From Hemileia vastatrix (lineage: Eukaryota > Basidiomycota > Pucciniomycetes > Pucciniales > Zaghouaniaceae), in contig JASXTE010000011.1 in the NCBI GenBank assembly GCA_030280995.1, forward strand, positions 6,331,501-6,395,500: a DNA stretch of 64,000 bases, read 5' to 3'. The notes below the pieces were generated by a model that did not search any database, had not been told where the DNA came from, and was given only the letters and a program-made list of their open reading frames with translations. The translations under genes and the position numbers were made by a program. Shown here one piece after another: positions 10,016 to 21,202 of this stretch; the stretch's first letter is position 1, and each line of letters opens with the position of its first letter.

Positions 10016-12360
10016 ATGTCCAGTAGTTTGGCTAACAGCATGGATAACTTACATGTGGATGAAATTGAAGTGGATGTTGACACTGAATATGTAAGTTCTT
10101 CTAAATTAACTTAAAAAAATTATCAGCTGAAAAAAAACTTTCAGGACGTGGAAATGGCAGGAGAAGTGGAAAACCACCCTCACCAAACACCTCTGAGAGA
10201 AGTAAAACCTCTAATAAATCCGGAAAATCAACTCAAAGGTATAAAAATAAAAAAGATACCACTGACTCAACAAGTAAACAACCTGTCCAGTCACATCAAA
10301 GAACTGAGAGCAGAAAGTAGGAAGTACAAGGCAAGAGTAGACACACTCTGGAAGCAGATGCAGGAATCATTAAATCCCAAACAGGCTCAACCTCCTCATT
10401 TCCCAGCCTCCCAGCCTCAGCCTCAACATCAGCCCAAACAGGTACACAGCTCCTTCACGCAAAATCAATGCACTCTGCAAGTGGAGCAGTGGAAATGGGA
10501 TTACTTGATGAGCCATTACCAACAGAATGTTCAGCAACCAAAAGCTCAACATCCTGGCCCATCATGGACACCAACCTACCATCCATCTCCTCAGCCCCAT
10601 GATTATCAGGGACGCAGAAGAAAGAAGGCACAGGGGAAGTTTCCTACCTTTCCATGGTGATTAATTTGTTTGATAAACATTTTGGTATGTATAATAACAG
10701 ATCTTCTTCAGGTAATATTGTGGATCCTGGTGAAAGAACAGTTCAACCCCTAAAAAGACAATTTCCTTTAATGAGTAGCCCCAATGATGTAATTAGCAAA
10801 TTATCATTTGATGAACCTTTAAATTTGACTTTTACTTCTTTAATAACTCCTTCTCTTACAATTAAGAATGATTCTGTTTCCCCTGAAGTCTATACTTTAA
10901 TTGAGAAAACTTCTGAAGAAATATTGAAAGATACCCTTGATCTTAATGTTGTGAAAGACAAACATTTAAGAGATGTGTTAATACATGAGAATGATAAATT
11001 AAATAATTTGCATTTGCATTGTAAAGTAAGTTCTTCTGTACAAGATACAGCTTATTTTAAAATCAAAGAAACCTTGAATATTTTTCTTAGCCAACAAAAA
11101 CAAATAAGGAGTGACCATAGATCTATCTCATATAAGAATATGAATCTGCATAAAACCTTGAGTGAATTTAAACCCCTTATTGAAGAAAATTATTCATTAA
11201 AAGGTGAAATTAAATCTCTACGAAATGAGTTTAAAAAGCTAAAAAATGATTTACATGCACTAAGTTCAAAACACACAGATTCTGAGGACAGAAATGTTTT
11301 ATCCCTTGCAAAAGTAAATGACCAGATGTCTGAAATTCCAAGGATAAGAAAGTATGTGTCTGACCTGCAGGAAAAATTTTCAACCTTAATCATCAATAAT
11401 TATGGTATAAATGAGAATTCTGCCCATAAGTTGCATAAAAATAAGGGAAAAGAACCTGAAAAGAGCCTCTCTTTTCTTCCTCATATTTCAGCCATTAAAA
11501 AAACTGACAATGAGTCTTTAAAATCTTTTGTACTAGCAAAAAATCTTGTGATGGTCATGTACCAGCTGTTTCTGTAAATAATGAAATTTCTGAACACCTG
11601 GCTATACTTCAGGAATTATTAATGATAAATAATTTAAACCAAAGGATGGACCATTTCAGTAGTCAGAAAAATTGGCCTAAATTGGACCAATATCCTACCT
11701 TTGATGGTGATTCTTCATCTGATTGGCAACACTTTATCCAAAGAGTTGATAATTTAAAGAGATCTTATAAACTACCTAATGAGGAAACTGTTTCTAAGCT
11801 AATTTCTTTATTTTTAAATGTAGCCTTGTTGTGGTATGAATATGTTCTTTTAGATAACAATCATTATAAATGGAATGATTGGAAATCCTTGATTGAGAAT
11901 CAGTTTGGTGATTCAAAATTCAGGTTGGCTCAGCAAAGACTGTATGAGAATACTAGATATGTATCCTCCTCTGTTAAAAAACCCTTTGTTTTTCTTATGA
12001 TAGTAACTAAAATCCTGAGAGCAATTGATCCAAAGATAAATTAGATTTTGGAGAGATAAAATCTTGTATAAATTACCAAATTCTCTTAGAGATTTGATTG
12101 TAGCTAGAACTGAGCATGTGAGGAAACATTTTTCTTTTGTTAATATCTGTAATGAGGTACTGCTCAACCATAGATATGAACCAAATAATTACCTTGGAAA
12201 ATCTTATCATTATCAAAATAAACCCTCTACAAAGCACCAAGAAAAATCTGGTAAACCCTCTTCCCCAGTTGCACCTAAAAAACATGCAACAAATACTTGT
12301 TATAAATGTAACAAATCATGGCAAAAAGGGTTATGTTTTTGACAAGAAAATTCATCTTGT
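10016..12360 (+). pseudogene. Element B gag (intron-containing, frameshifted)
   Basis: Exon 1 is 10016-10090 (MSSSLANSMDNLHVDE...). A 54-bp intron follows (10091-10144, GTAAGT...CTTTCAG, phase 0). Exon 2 (10145-10660) carries a coiled coil (QQVNNLSSHIKELRAESRK) and a Pro/Gln-rich segment. The next frame (10654-11577) holds a long helical region. The capsid-like part (11580-12044) has WPKLDQYPTFDGDSSSDWQ. The zinc knuckle near 12296-12340 is of the CX2CX7HXC kind seen in sister copies (CFKCNKPWQKGHVC) but is damaged in B, lacking the His. Breaks occur at 10654-10660 (frame change), near 11540-11580 (frameshift), 12042 (stop) and 12340. Gag normally packages the element RNA. The joined length of about 800 residues is long for a chromovirus gag. 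Confidence 0.78.
10091..10144 (+). other. Conserved gag intron in element B
   Basis: A 54-bp segment with GTAAGT at the 5' end and CTTTCAG at the 3' end contains an in-frame TAA, so an unspliced message stops early. Splicing joins GAATAT to GACGTG in frame. Introns at the same position are present in F, G, C1, D and H. Confidence 0.8.
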
Positions 12361-15300
12361 TGAACAAAATGAAGACACTGATGAAGTTGCAATTGATATC
12401 AATAATTCTTCTAGTGACTGTGAAAGTAATATCTCCTATGACAATGAATCTGTTAAAGATTTTTTAACGTTGGAACAGGATGTCCATTATTTAGATAATA
12501 TATCTGAAGAATGTGTATTGGATTTATCTTCAGTGGAAAATGCTGAAATAATTAAAGATATTACTGTAAATTCTATATCCATATCTCCTTTGAAAGAACC
12601 TGTTATCATTAATGGTAAAAATGTTGATGTAGTTCTTGACTCTGGTGCTGGAGGAAGTGTAGTGTCTGAAAGAGCCTTAGATTCAGTGATAAGGATTATT
12701 TGAAAAAAATTTTACCTATGACTTCTGAAAAATGGAGAGGGTATGGTTCTACCTTGTGTCCTATGGGCAAATACAAAACCTCTGTATTCTTCAAATATAA
12801 TGGTGGTTTTCTCAGAGCTATTTGTGAATTTGTTGTCATGAAAAATGATAATTTAATTAATTGTTTTACTGTGGGTAATGATATTTTAACCATGTTTGGT
12901 GTGAAATTTGACCCAGAAAATAATTGCTTCACCTTGGGATTGAATGGCAAAAGAAAATTCAAAATTTCCTCCCCTAGAAAACATTCTGGGAATCTGTTAA
13001 AGTCTTGTAATTCACTGATCCAGTGTAAAGGCAGACCAAAAATTGTAATGGATGATTTATTAAATGAAATAAATACTTCTTCTTTTGGTGATCAGCTAAC
13101 TAGTGAACAAAAAAATTCTATAATTGCCTCAATTACCTCCTTCCCTATGGCTTTTGCTCATGGTTCCATGTCTTAGGAAGTGTTCAGGAAGCAATGAAAA
13201 TTATCTTATCCTGTAACTTGAGTGATATTTCTCCTGGTCTTAAGAAAAAACCATATCCTTCTTCTCTAACAAAAAGAAAGGATATTGAAGATAATATTGC
13301 CACATTATTTAAAATGAATATCAATGAGAAATTGGATGTCACCCCCAAATATTGTGTCATCTCCCCAGTCTTGATTTCTTATGAAAAGGATAAGGCTAGA
13401 TCATTTGGAGATTACAGAGAATTAAACACTTATACTGTTGATGATATTTATCCTTTACCCAGAATCAATTCAATACATGCTACCTTGCAAGGTGCAAAAT
13501 TTATTAGTTGTCTGGATGGTAATAAAGGGTATCATCAAGTTCCAGTTGAGAAAAATTCTCAGAATTTTTTGCTTATTGCTACTCATATGGGAACATATAA
13601 GTATGTTAGAATGCCATTTGGCCCTAAAAATGCACCTTCAGTTTTTCAAAAAGTCATGGATAACACTTTCCATCAGGAAATAATTGAAGGATGGCTTATG
13701 GTGTATATTGATGATATTATAGTTTTTTCTAAAACTTTTGATGAACATATGATTCACTTAAATAGAGTTTTTCAAAGAATGGATGAAATCAATATGAAAT
13801 TGTCCTTAAAAAAGTGTAAATTTGGCTTTCAATCCTTAAAAAACCTTGGCCATGTTGTGTCAGGCCTACAAATTTGTGTAGACCACAAAAAAGTTGCTGC
13901 AATTCAAAATGTAAAGGCACCAACTTCTGTAAAAGAAATCCAAAGTTTTTTGGGTATGTGTGGCTATTAAAGACAATATATCAAAAATTATTAGGTCATA
14001 TCTTTGCCTCTTACCAAACTAACTAGGAAAGATGTTGCATTCATCTGGAATATTGACTGTCAAAAAGCTTTTGATGCATTAAAATTTTGTTTAATGACAG
14101 CTCCTATCTTAGCTCTTCCAAGTTTCAACAAACCTTTTTTCCTGTATACAGATTCTAGCTTTGTTTGTCTGGGTGCTGCCCTCCACTAGAAACAAATCAT
14201 TAATGATAAATCCTCAGAAATTGTAATTTTTTATATTTCAAGAACCTTGTGAAATAGTGAATTGAAATATGGTGCCACTCAATTAGAGTTCTTAGCAGTT
14301 GTTGGGCTCTTGAGAAGCTTTATTACTACCTAGATTACCAAAAGTTTGAATTGGTAACTGACTGTAGTGCTTTGAAGTCCCTCTTAAACCTGAAAACACC
14401 TAATAGACATATGTTCAGGTGGCAACTTGCTGTTCAAGAATACAGAGGAAGAATGACAATTATCCATAGGGCTGGGCATGTTCACTCCAATGTTGATATG
14501 CTGTCAAGATTACCTCTTCCAAATAATGACTCCAATCCTGCTTATGTACCTGAAGATGATACTGTTCATATCCATGGTATATTTATATTTTATATGGAGG
14601 AAGAGTTATTACAATTAATTCTGGATTCATATGATAAAGATTTTGATTTAAATAAATTAGTTACTATCTTAAATGATCCTAAGAATTCTTCAATTCAAGC
14701 ATTGATTAAAACTCTTCCTGCAAAGTATCAAAATGCTTTGGTTAAAGGAAAGTTTTCTATTGAAGATAGTTATATATATTATAGAAGAAAGCTTACTAAT
14801 GTAATTGTAATTCTTCCTTCGATGAAAGAAACTATCATCAAACTTTTTCATTATGAAATATTAGCTGATCATTTTGATCTTGAAAAGACATTAATTAGAA
14901 TCAAAAACTTTGCTTGACGGGATACTATGTCTGAAGATACAAAATTATATGTTGAATCTTGTGATTCCTTCCAGAAATCTAGAAGTTTGACAGGTAAAAG
15001 AGCAGGGTTATTACAACATATTGAAGCACCTGATGCTCCTTGTAAAATCATTAACATGAATTTTGTCACTGGAATTCCTGTAGCAGATAAAGACAGTTAT
15101 AACTCTTGTTGAGTAATAGTGGATAGTTTCACAAAAATGTGCAAGTTTATTCCCACCCACAAAGGAAATAGCTTTCTTATGGTGGACTTACATGTTCAAT
15201 ATTATTGGATTTCCAAAAGCCATTATCTCTGATAGAGATCCAAAATTTACTTCTGAGTTTTGGACCTCTTTGATGGATATTTGTGACTGTGAGTTAAAGT

Positions 15301-16124
15301 TGTTTACAGCTCACCATCCTCAGAGTGATGGTCTAGCTAAAAGAATGATTCAAACTCTGGAAGATATGATTAGAAGGTATTGTGCCTTTGGATTAGAATA
15401 TAAAGACAATGACAGATTTACTCATGACTGGGTCACTCTATTGCCTGGTCTTGAATTTGCATATAATAGCACTGTTCATTTTGTCACTGAAAAAAAGCCT
15501 TTTGAGCTTTAGTTAGGTTATGTCCCAAATACTACTGCTCAGATGCTCAATAATAAATTACCTAAGTTGGAAATACACCCTGGTGTAAAATAATTTATGC
15601 AAATGCAACAGCTATGCAGAAAACATTCTCAAAGCTGTATTGATAAAGAATTTGAATATGAAAAAAAGAGATGGTATAAATCTCATAAAGAATACACATT
15701 TAACAAGGGTGATGAAATGTTGATTTCTACTGTCCATTTAAATCTATAAGGTAACAACAAATTAAAAGATCCTTTTGTAGGACCATTTGTTGTTAAAAGA
15801 ATGGTTGGTGATAATGCAGTAGAAGTTGTATTGTATTCCCCATATGATAGGAAACATCCTGTTTTTCCCATTTCTTTGCTTAAGCCTTATACTTCTAACA
15901 GTGACTTATTTCCCAAAATAAGGGAAAGACCTAAGAAAAGACCTCAGGAAGTCACAGAAACTGCAGAAATTGATAAAATTTTCAAGGATATAATTATCAC
16001 TTCTGAAAGAGGTACAAAATATTTATTGAGATATAAGAACAAATCATCTGAACATGATGCATGGATACCTGGAAAGGAGATTTCAAATCTTCCTACTCTG
16101 TTAAAGAAGTGCAAAATGAAATAA
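12361..16124 (+). pseudogene. Element B pol (protease to chromodomain), many breaks
   Basis: The protease motif DSGAGG is at 12638-12655. RT has LDGNKGYHQVP near 13515 and YIDD near 13708. RNase H (YTDSSFVCLGAAL) is near 14145. The integrase zinc-finger cysteines are damaged (CDSFQKS near 14960 for CDSCQKS). The integrase core runs about 15045-15500 with SDRDPKF and KRMIQ. The GPF module is near 15780, and a chromodomain-like end reaches the stop at 16124. Stops and frameshifts are visible at about 12700, 13175 (stop), 13968, 14188, 14250-14310 (indel), 14916, 15110, 15160 (deletion), 15511, 15592 and 15750. Several replace tryptophan or glutamine codons. Clearly non-functional. Confidence 0.88.
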
Positions 16125-16151
16125 TCTTAACATTTTTTTATTGTTTTTTTT

Positions 16152-16163
16152 AGAGTGAGGGAG
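16152..16163 (+). other. Polypurine tract of element B
   Basis: agagtgagggag directly precedes TGTCAG of the 3' LTR, as in elements A, F and A'. Confidence 0.85.
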
Positions 16164-17431
16164 TGTCAGCCAGGCTATACCAGGAGCCCAAAAAATTGTA
16201 TGTTAATCTATTGGAGCTTAATTTTGGCAAAAAATTATTCATTTTATTTACATAAATTAATATTATATTGCATAATAAAATTATATAATTAATGTATTAT
16301 AATATAACTAAAATAAAGGTTATATTAAATTTATTATTAAATAAATTATAGATACAATTAGAACTCAGAAAATCCTTTATATTCTATAAAATGTTGGCGC
16401 ATTTTTCATGTATTTAATACTTATAAATTATTTATTAATTTATTAAATATATTATAGTTAAAAATTAAAATATTAACTTATGATATAATTAAATAAATAA
16501 ATATAATTAAATTATTAAAAAAAACTTTTATATCATATGAATTATGAATATTGAGCACTTTTTTGACTGATAATTATGTAATTATGGTATTAAATTATTT
16601 AAAACATTTTATTTAATCAATTACTAATGTTGGATTCTAAAATTTAGTAATAATATTCAATTAATAAATTGTTTTAACCTAATTTAATTCTTACACTAAT
16701 AAAATGGGTTATATTAATTAATATCTTATGTTCCAGACTTAATTAATTAATTAAACTTATTATTATATTAAAATAGTTTAATTTTTATGTTTCACTTAAA
16801 ATGGGCTATTATCAAAAGTGTTATAAATTGAATTAGTTAATACTTCATGTGTCTAAATCTTATTTAATTACTCACTTATTTCAAAGATTTGTTTAGGGAT
16901 AAATTGGTGGATTTTTTGGGCTCTTACTTATTTTTTAATTAATTGTTTTATATTTTTCCCTTACAGATTTGGTACACTTAATTATAACTATTAATTATTT
17001 CTTACCTTTTTTTTATATAATATAATTTTTTGTGGCGCTTCAGAGGGCACCTTGCCTATAAAAGGGCCTTGGGAAACCCCCTGTAGCTCTATCACTTATC
17101 ATACACTCAATTCAAATACAATTATAAATAATATTACGTTTATTTCATTTCTATTAGCATTATAAGTCTATATTTAAAAGTAAATAAATTATCTATGGTT
17201 GCTTTAAGTCTAATAATAATTATAATTGAGAACAGCCTGCTGCTATATAACTTACAAGATTTAAATATTATAACTTGAACCTCACTGTTTTGTCACTACT
17301 CAAATAATGTCATAGCATTTCTTTAATTTTCCCTCTTACTTTTTAAGCTATCAATTTTTATAAAAATCTATTTTATTATCACTCCATTCCTTTCCTCCTT
17401 TTTCCTCCTTCTTCTAGGCAACCAGCCAATA
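16164..17431 (+). repeat. 3' LTR of element B
   Basis: It starts TGTCAGCCAGGCTATACC and ends accagccaata, and is nearly collinear with 8062-9319. Differences between the pair are few but present (e.g. gtgggcgcttc/gtggcgcttc spacing, small indels in A-runs), so B is not a very recent insertion. A TATA box lies near 17055. Confidence 0.92.
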
Positions 17432-17907
17432 TTATGAGAGAGGGAAGGAATTTTCCAGAAGAAAGTACATTTCAAATTATAGAATTGTTATATAAAGAAT
17501 ATTCTAGAATATTCTATCTACTGTATATGCCAAAAGAGTTGTATTTATTTAAAAATTCTGGTACTTGTTATTTTTAAATAAGTAAATTGATTCTTTGTAC
17601 CTAATTTTTTTTATTTTTAATTACATTTCAAATATTAAAAAAAACTTTTCTTATTTTAATTTTTTAATTTTTATTCCCATTAAAATTTCATTTGAGCATG
17701 GTGTTAGAAAAATAAAAATAAAATATATAGGACATTAATATTAATTTTTAATTTCTATTAAATTTACTTCTTTGTAACTAGTGAATTTATTACACATAAT
17801 TTTAAAGTAAATAAAACAAAATTAATAATAAATAGAAAAAAAGGCGTGACTTCATCCCAGGAAATAATTAATTATTTTACTGGGTGAGTCTAGCAGCCTG
17901 GCTGGCA
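17432..17907 (-). repeat. C1 5' LTR (type C), second part
   Basis: This continues 7719-8061 across element B. It ends on the plus strand with tctagcagcctggctggca, the reverse complement of the LTR start (TGTCAGCC in other copies, here TGCCAGCC). It borders plus-strand pol of another element at 17908, so C1 had inserted there. Confidence 0.88.
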
Positions 17908-18249
17908 ATACTTCCCTATTTCAAAGATGATCAGGAAGTCATAAACAGAAACTTGATAAACTAGTTGAAAAAGAAGAAATTGAAAAGATACTTTAAAAGA
18001 GACACCTTACTAAATAAAAGGGATTTGAGTATTTATTAAGGTTTAAAAATAAATCAAGCGAATATGAAAAGTGGATTCCTGAAAATGATATATCTGATCT
18101 TAAAAATCTCATGTAAAAATTATAACCAAATAATACTGTTAAAAATTCAGTATATGTTTTATAGAAATTTTAAAAATATTTTTCTATCTACTCCTTACAT
18201 ATTAATAAAATTATCTTTACATTTTTTATTGTTTTTTTTGGTGAGGGAG
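17908..18249 (+). pseudogene. Element A': 3' end of pol (chromodomain) plus polypurine tract
   Basis: The plus-strand sequence corresponds to the last 80 or so codons of element A pol, from just after the GPF module through the chromodomain (compare EKILKKRHLTKEKG and EYDQWIPENEI in A) to an AT-rich tail. At least three stops or frameshifts break it (e.g. near 17979, 17996 and 18036). gtgagggag at 18241-18249 is the polypurine tract. Its 5' side is cut by the C1 LTR at 17908. Confidence 0.8.
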
Positions 18250-18478
18250 TGTCAGCCTACATATCCCCAGGAATGAGTACTTCTTATGCTTAGAATAAGA
18301 TAACCTTAATTACATAAATCTTATAATCAAAAAGTATGGTTATAATAATTATATATATGGTTATTAAGTTTATATATATATTTATTACACTATTAAATGA
18401 CTTATATCAGTTTAATTAGCTTATGCATAGCCTTATTATACTTATTTAGTTGTTAATGGAGTCATAATATATACTTAG
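18250..18478 (+). repeat. LTR type A fragment of element A'
   Basis: It starts TGTCAGCCTACATATCCCC and follows the LTR at 3042 for about 230 bp to ggagtcataatatatactta, then diverges. It is either truncated or the junction of a later rearrangement. Confidence 0.72.
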
Positions 18479-20380
18479 ATACTAGCATATACTGAAAAAT
18501 TTGAGTGAGTAAAAGATGAAGCCTACAATAAACTATCTGATCTCCTCTCTATACTATATCAATTGACTTTGGTTTGATTAATGATTAAAAATAAGAATTT
18601 GTTGGGTGGTATCATGATTTATTTTGGATGGAAACTAGGATTTATTAATAGTTATTCTCTTGGTAAGTCAAATAATTTTTTTTGTCTCATTCTTAATATT
18701 TTTCACTCAATTTTATTTTATAGGCATCTATTTTTTATTTAGAAATTTATCTAAAGTGGAAACAAATAATTATTTTTGACTATGGGACTCCATACCCTCC
18801 CTTAATTATTTTCTTTCTCTTTGACTCAATAGACTCTGTAACAAAGCTTTTGAATCCAATCTTGAACTAGCAATCAGATTTGGGATTCCAAATTGGTGTG
18901 ACGCCAAATGGGAAGAGATTAGCACTGATTATCTTTTTTTTCAATTTGATAATTACTCATTATTTTTTTCATAACAAGATTCATACTTATCACAATGACA
19001 CCAATTATCTTACTTTGAGGATTTTCTCTGATATCAATCCTTTTACTGGACAACCTATTCCTTCCCCAGCTAAAATATAAGGTCATGAGTTATAATTTCT
19101 GGATCACCACTGTATAATCAATTTTTAGTTAGGAACTGGAATCATCAAAACTATTTGAAACTCTTCTAAGAAAAATCACCAAACAACAAAAGCTCCCCCT
19201 GTTTTGGAATCTTGTCATTACTTTACTCATTTTGGCTGCTCCTTCGAAATTAATCAAAAACTAATCCAAAAAATCAACAAGGTAAAATAAGAAGGTAAAA
19301 GTTATAAATTTAATAATACTATAAGTAGATCTAAAAATTATGGAGATTATTAAAGTCATCAAATATTTATTATTCTTTCAAAAAGTTTTAATAAATAAAT
19401 CTGATATTTCAAATTACTAAAATAAATTAATGAGCCAAAATCCTTGTGTTGTATAAAATGTAATCATAATAAAATTAATTTTTTTCATGGGCTTATTCTT
19501 TTCTATACCTGTGGAAATTCCCAAACTTAGTTTCTAGACTTGCTCCCCATTTTGGCTTGAGGAATTTTCATTACTTTAAAGCTAGTAAATTTGAGATATC
19601 TAATTTATTTAATTATGTAATTATATTAAATTTTGTTGATTTTCACTCCTTATTTCAATAAAATTCAGGGGAGGGTATTGCCATTTAAAATCAATGACTT
19701 AGGAAAATTTTGGTGATACCCACCCCTTGCTTCAAGAAAATGCAGGGAAGCGTATTGTCAAATTTTTTAAACAGGTATAAGGTTTTATTTACTTATCTGT
19801 ATTTAAAAAAGAAAATTTACTGATTTTAATGTAAAGAAGAAATAATCTATGAGTTTTTAAATTTTTGCCAAAAAAAAATCATTTAGATTCAAGACCTTTA
19901 AAAAGTCAGCATATATGAAATTATCACTAAAAAGAAATAAAACAAAATTAATTTAACTAATCAAAAAATTAATTGATTAATTAAGTCAAGTGATTTTTAA
20001 TTTCCTCATGAGATGGGCCATTTTTTATTGATTCTTTAAAGAATTCTTTTTTTTTAACTTTCAGGTTTTTCCAATTCACAACTAGACATTTCTCTTTGAA
20101 ATTCACATTCTTTTTCTTCTCCAAGCAAAGATGAGCTCTTTTCATATCCTCTGCCTTAATTTTAGCCTTTTTAAAGTTTGATTGAAGCAAAAAAGATTTT
20201 TCTTAAAATCTAAGGCCCATTGATCTTTCATTAGCATATGATCAAACTTCATCTTCTCAAAGTCAAGGTTATTTTTAATAGAGGATTTTGCTGTGAAATT
20301 TGAATAGAAAGGATAAATAAATATGTTATTGAAAAGATATATGGTGAAAAATTCTTACTTATATCTTTTATTCAAATTAA
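18479..20380. other. AT-rich region without a recognised gene
   Basis: No element body or convincing gene is visible. A possible tiny spliced frame exists (about 18631-18770 with a GTAAGT...TTATAG intron at 18661-18722), but it codes for only about 35 residues. ORFs at 18880-19080 (plus) and 19981-20190 (minus, lysine-rich) have no recognisable motifs and look random for this base composition. A duplicated 52-bp segment lies at 19629-19756. Confidence 0.4.
19629..19756. repeat. Two diverged 52-bp direct repeats
   Basis: 19629-19680 (aaattttgttgattttcact to gggagggtatt) and 19704-19756 (aaaattttggtgatacccac to gggaagcgtatt) align along their length, about 75 bp apart. Shared parts include aaaattttg-tgat, ttcaa-aaaat-cagggga and gtatt. 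Function unknown. Confidence 0.6.
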
Positions 20381-20414
20381 CCATCATGGGAGCACAGCCA
20401 GAAAGGCTCCCAAG
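20381..20414 (-). other. Primer-site-like region next to the C2 LTR
   Basis: On the minus strand, cttgggagcctttctggctg follows the LTR end directly, matching the other primer-site regions (ttgggagcctttcc). The body beyond it is not recognisable, so a further minus element may have started here and been lost. Confidence 0.5.
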
Positions 20415-21202
20415 TTTCAATGGGTTCTAATGGCCTAGAAGTATTTAATGGAGGTCAAAAAGCTGTGAAAGGATGATACTCAAGGATTTCAAAGTAAAGG
20501 TACACAGATTTTTTCTTTTATAAATTATTAATCAATTTAAAGGTATGCATATATTATTATTTTTACTTAGAGAGATTAGAATTACGCAATTGTAAATACA
20601 AAAGCAGTAATAGCAGTAATGGAAATGATTTGTGGTATATAATAAATTTTAAGTTAGTAAAGGATGAGGAAAAACAGCAAAAAATGGAAGTCCTTATACA
20701 GGCAGAAAAGAGAGAAACCACAGGGTTAAGAGATCTACATACAGGAGTGTGAGATGATGAAAATTCCAAAATAAGATATTTCAAATAATAAGAGTGTTCT
20801 ATGTAAAATGTGTCAATTAAATGTATTTAATGTATATATCAAATTATTTGATTTATTTTAAAGTTTTCTGTAAATGTCACTCTAAAAATAAAATAATTTG
20901 AATTTAATTTTTAGTATTAATATAATTTTACAATTTTAAATAGAATCATTTGAGTTTAAAATTCAGTGTTAATATTTTTTAATTCACTTCTAACCTGTCA
21001 TGAGGACAATGCTAGGGAATAAAAATATGAGTGACATTAATTTTAAATATTTACTTAATTTACTTATTTTAATTAGTTAATTCATAAAAAGTAAATTATA
21101 AAGTAAATATAATATAATTAATTAAATAAGAATTAATGGTGTAGCTTCATTCCAGTAAATAGTTAATTGTTTTAATGGGTAAGTCTAGTAGCCTGACTGA
21201 TA
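20415..21202 (-). repeat. LTR C2 (type C, about 788 bp)
   Basis: Minus-strand LTR with the type C landmarks: gtctagtagcctgactga at the start side (21183-21200), a promoter block near 20690 (ccttatacaggc, TATA damaged), and gaggtc-aa and a-tgggttctaatgg at the end side. On the upper side it joins directly to integrase of element D, with no polypurine tract. On the lower side a primer-site region follows. Confidence 0.8.

Larger units (their letters stand above)
8062..17431 (+). mobile_element. Element B: complete but degenerate chromovirus nested in a C-type LTR
   Basis: Two LTRs of about 1.26 kb in direct orientation flank gag and pol. Left and right flanks are gTATG (8057-8061) and tTATG (17432-17436), a 5-bp target duplication with one mismatch. 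The flanks rejoin into one continuous type C LTR, which shows that B inserted into C1. Gag and pol carry many frameshifts and stops, so B is not autonomous. Order: LTR, primer-site region and leader, gag with an intron, protease, RT, RNase H, integrase, chromodomain, polypurine tract, LTR. Confidence 0.92.

Noticed and set aside
11530..11580. Programmed frameshift at the A-run before the gag capsid frame
   Set aside because: B needs a -1 shift and F a +1 shift at the corresponding point, so ordinary indels explain it.
12361..16124. Repeat-induced point mutation (RIP) as the cause of the stops
   Set aside because: Some stops fit C-to-T changes, but others are transversions (e.g. TTA to TAA at 1391) or indels. 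Without an alignment of copies, RIP cannot be claimed.
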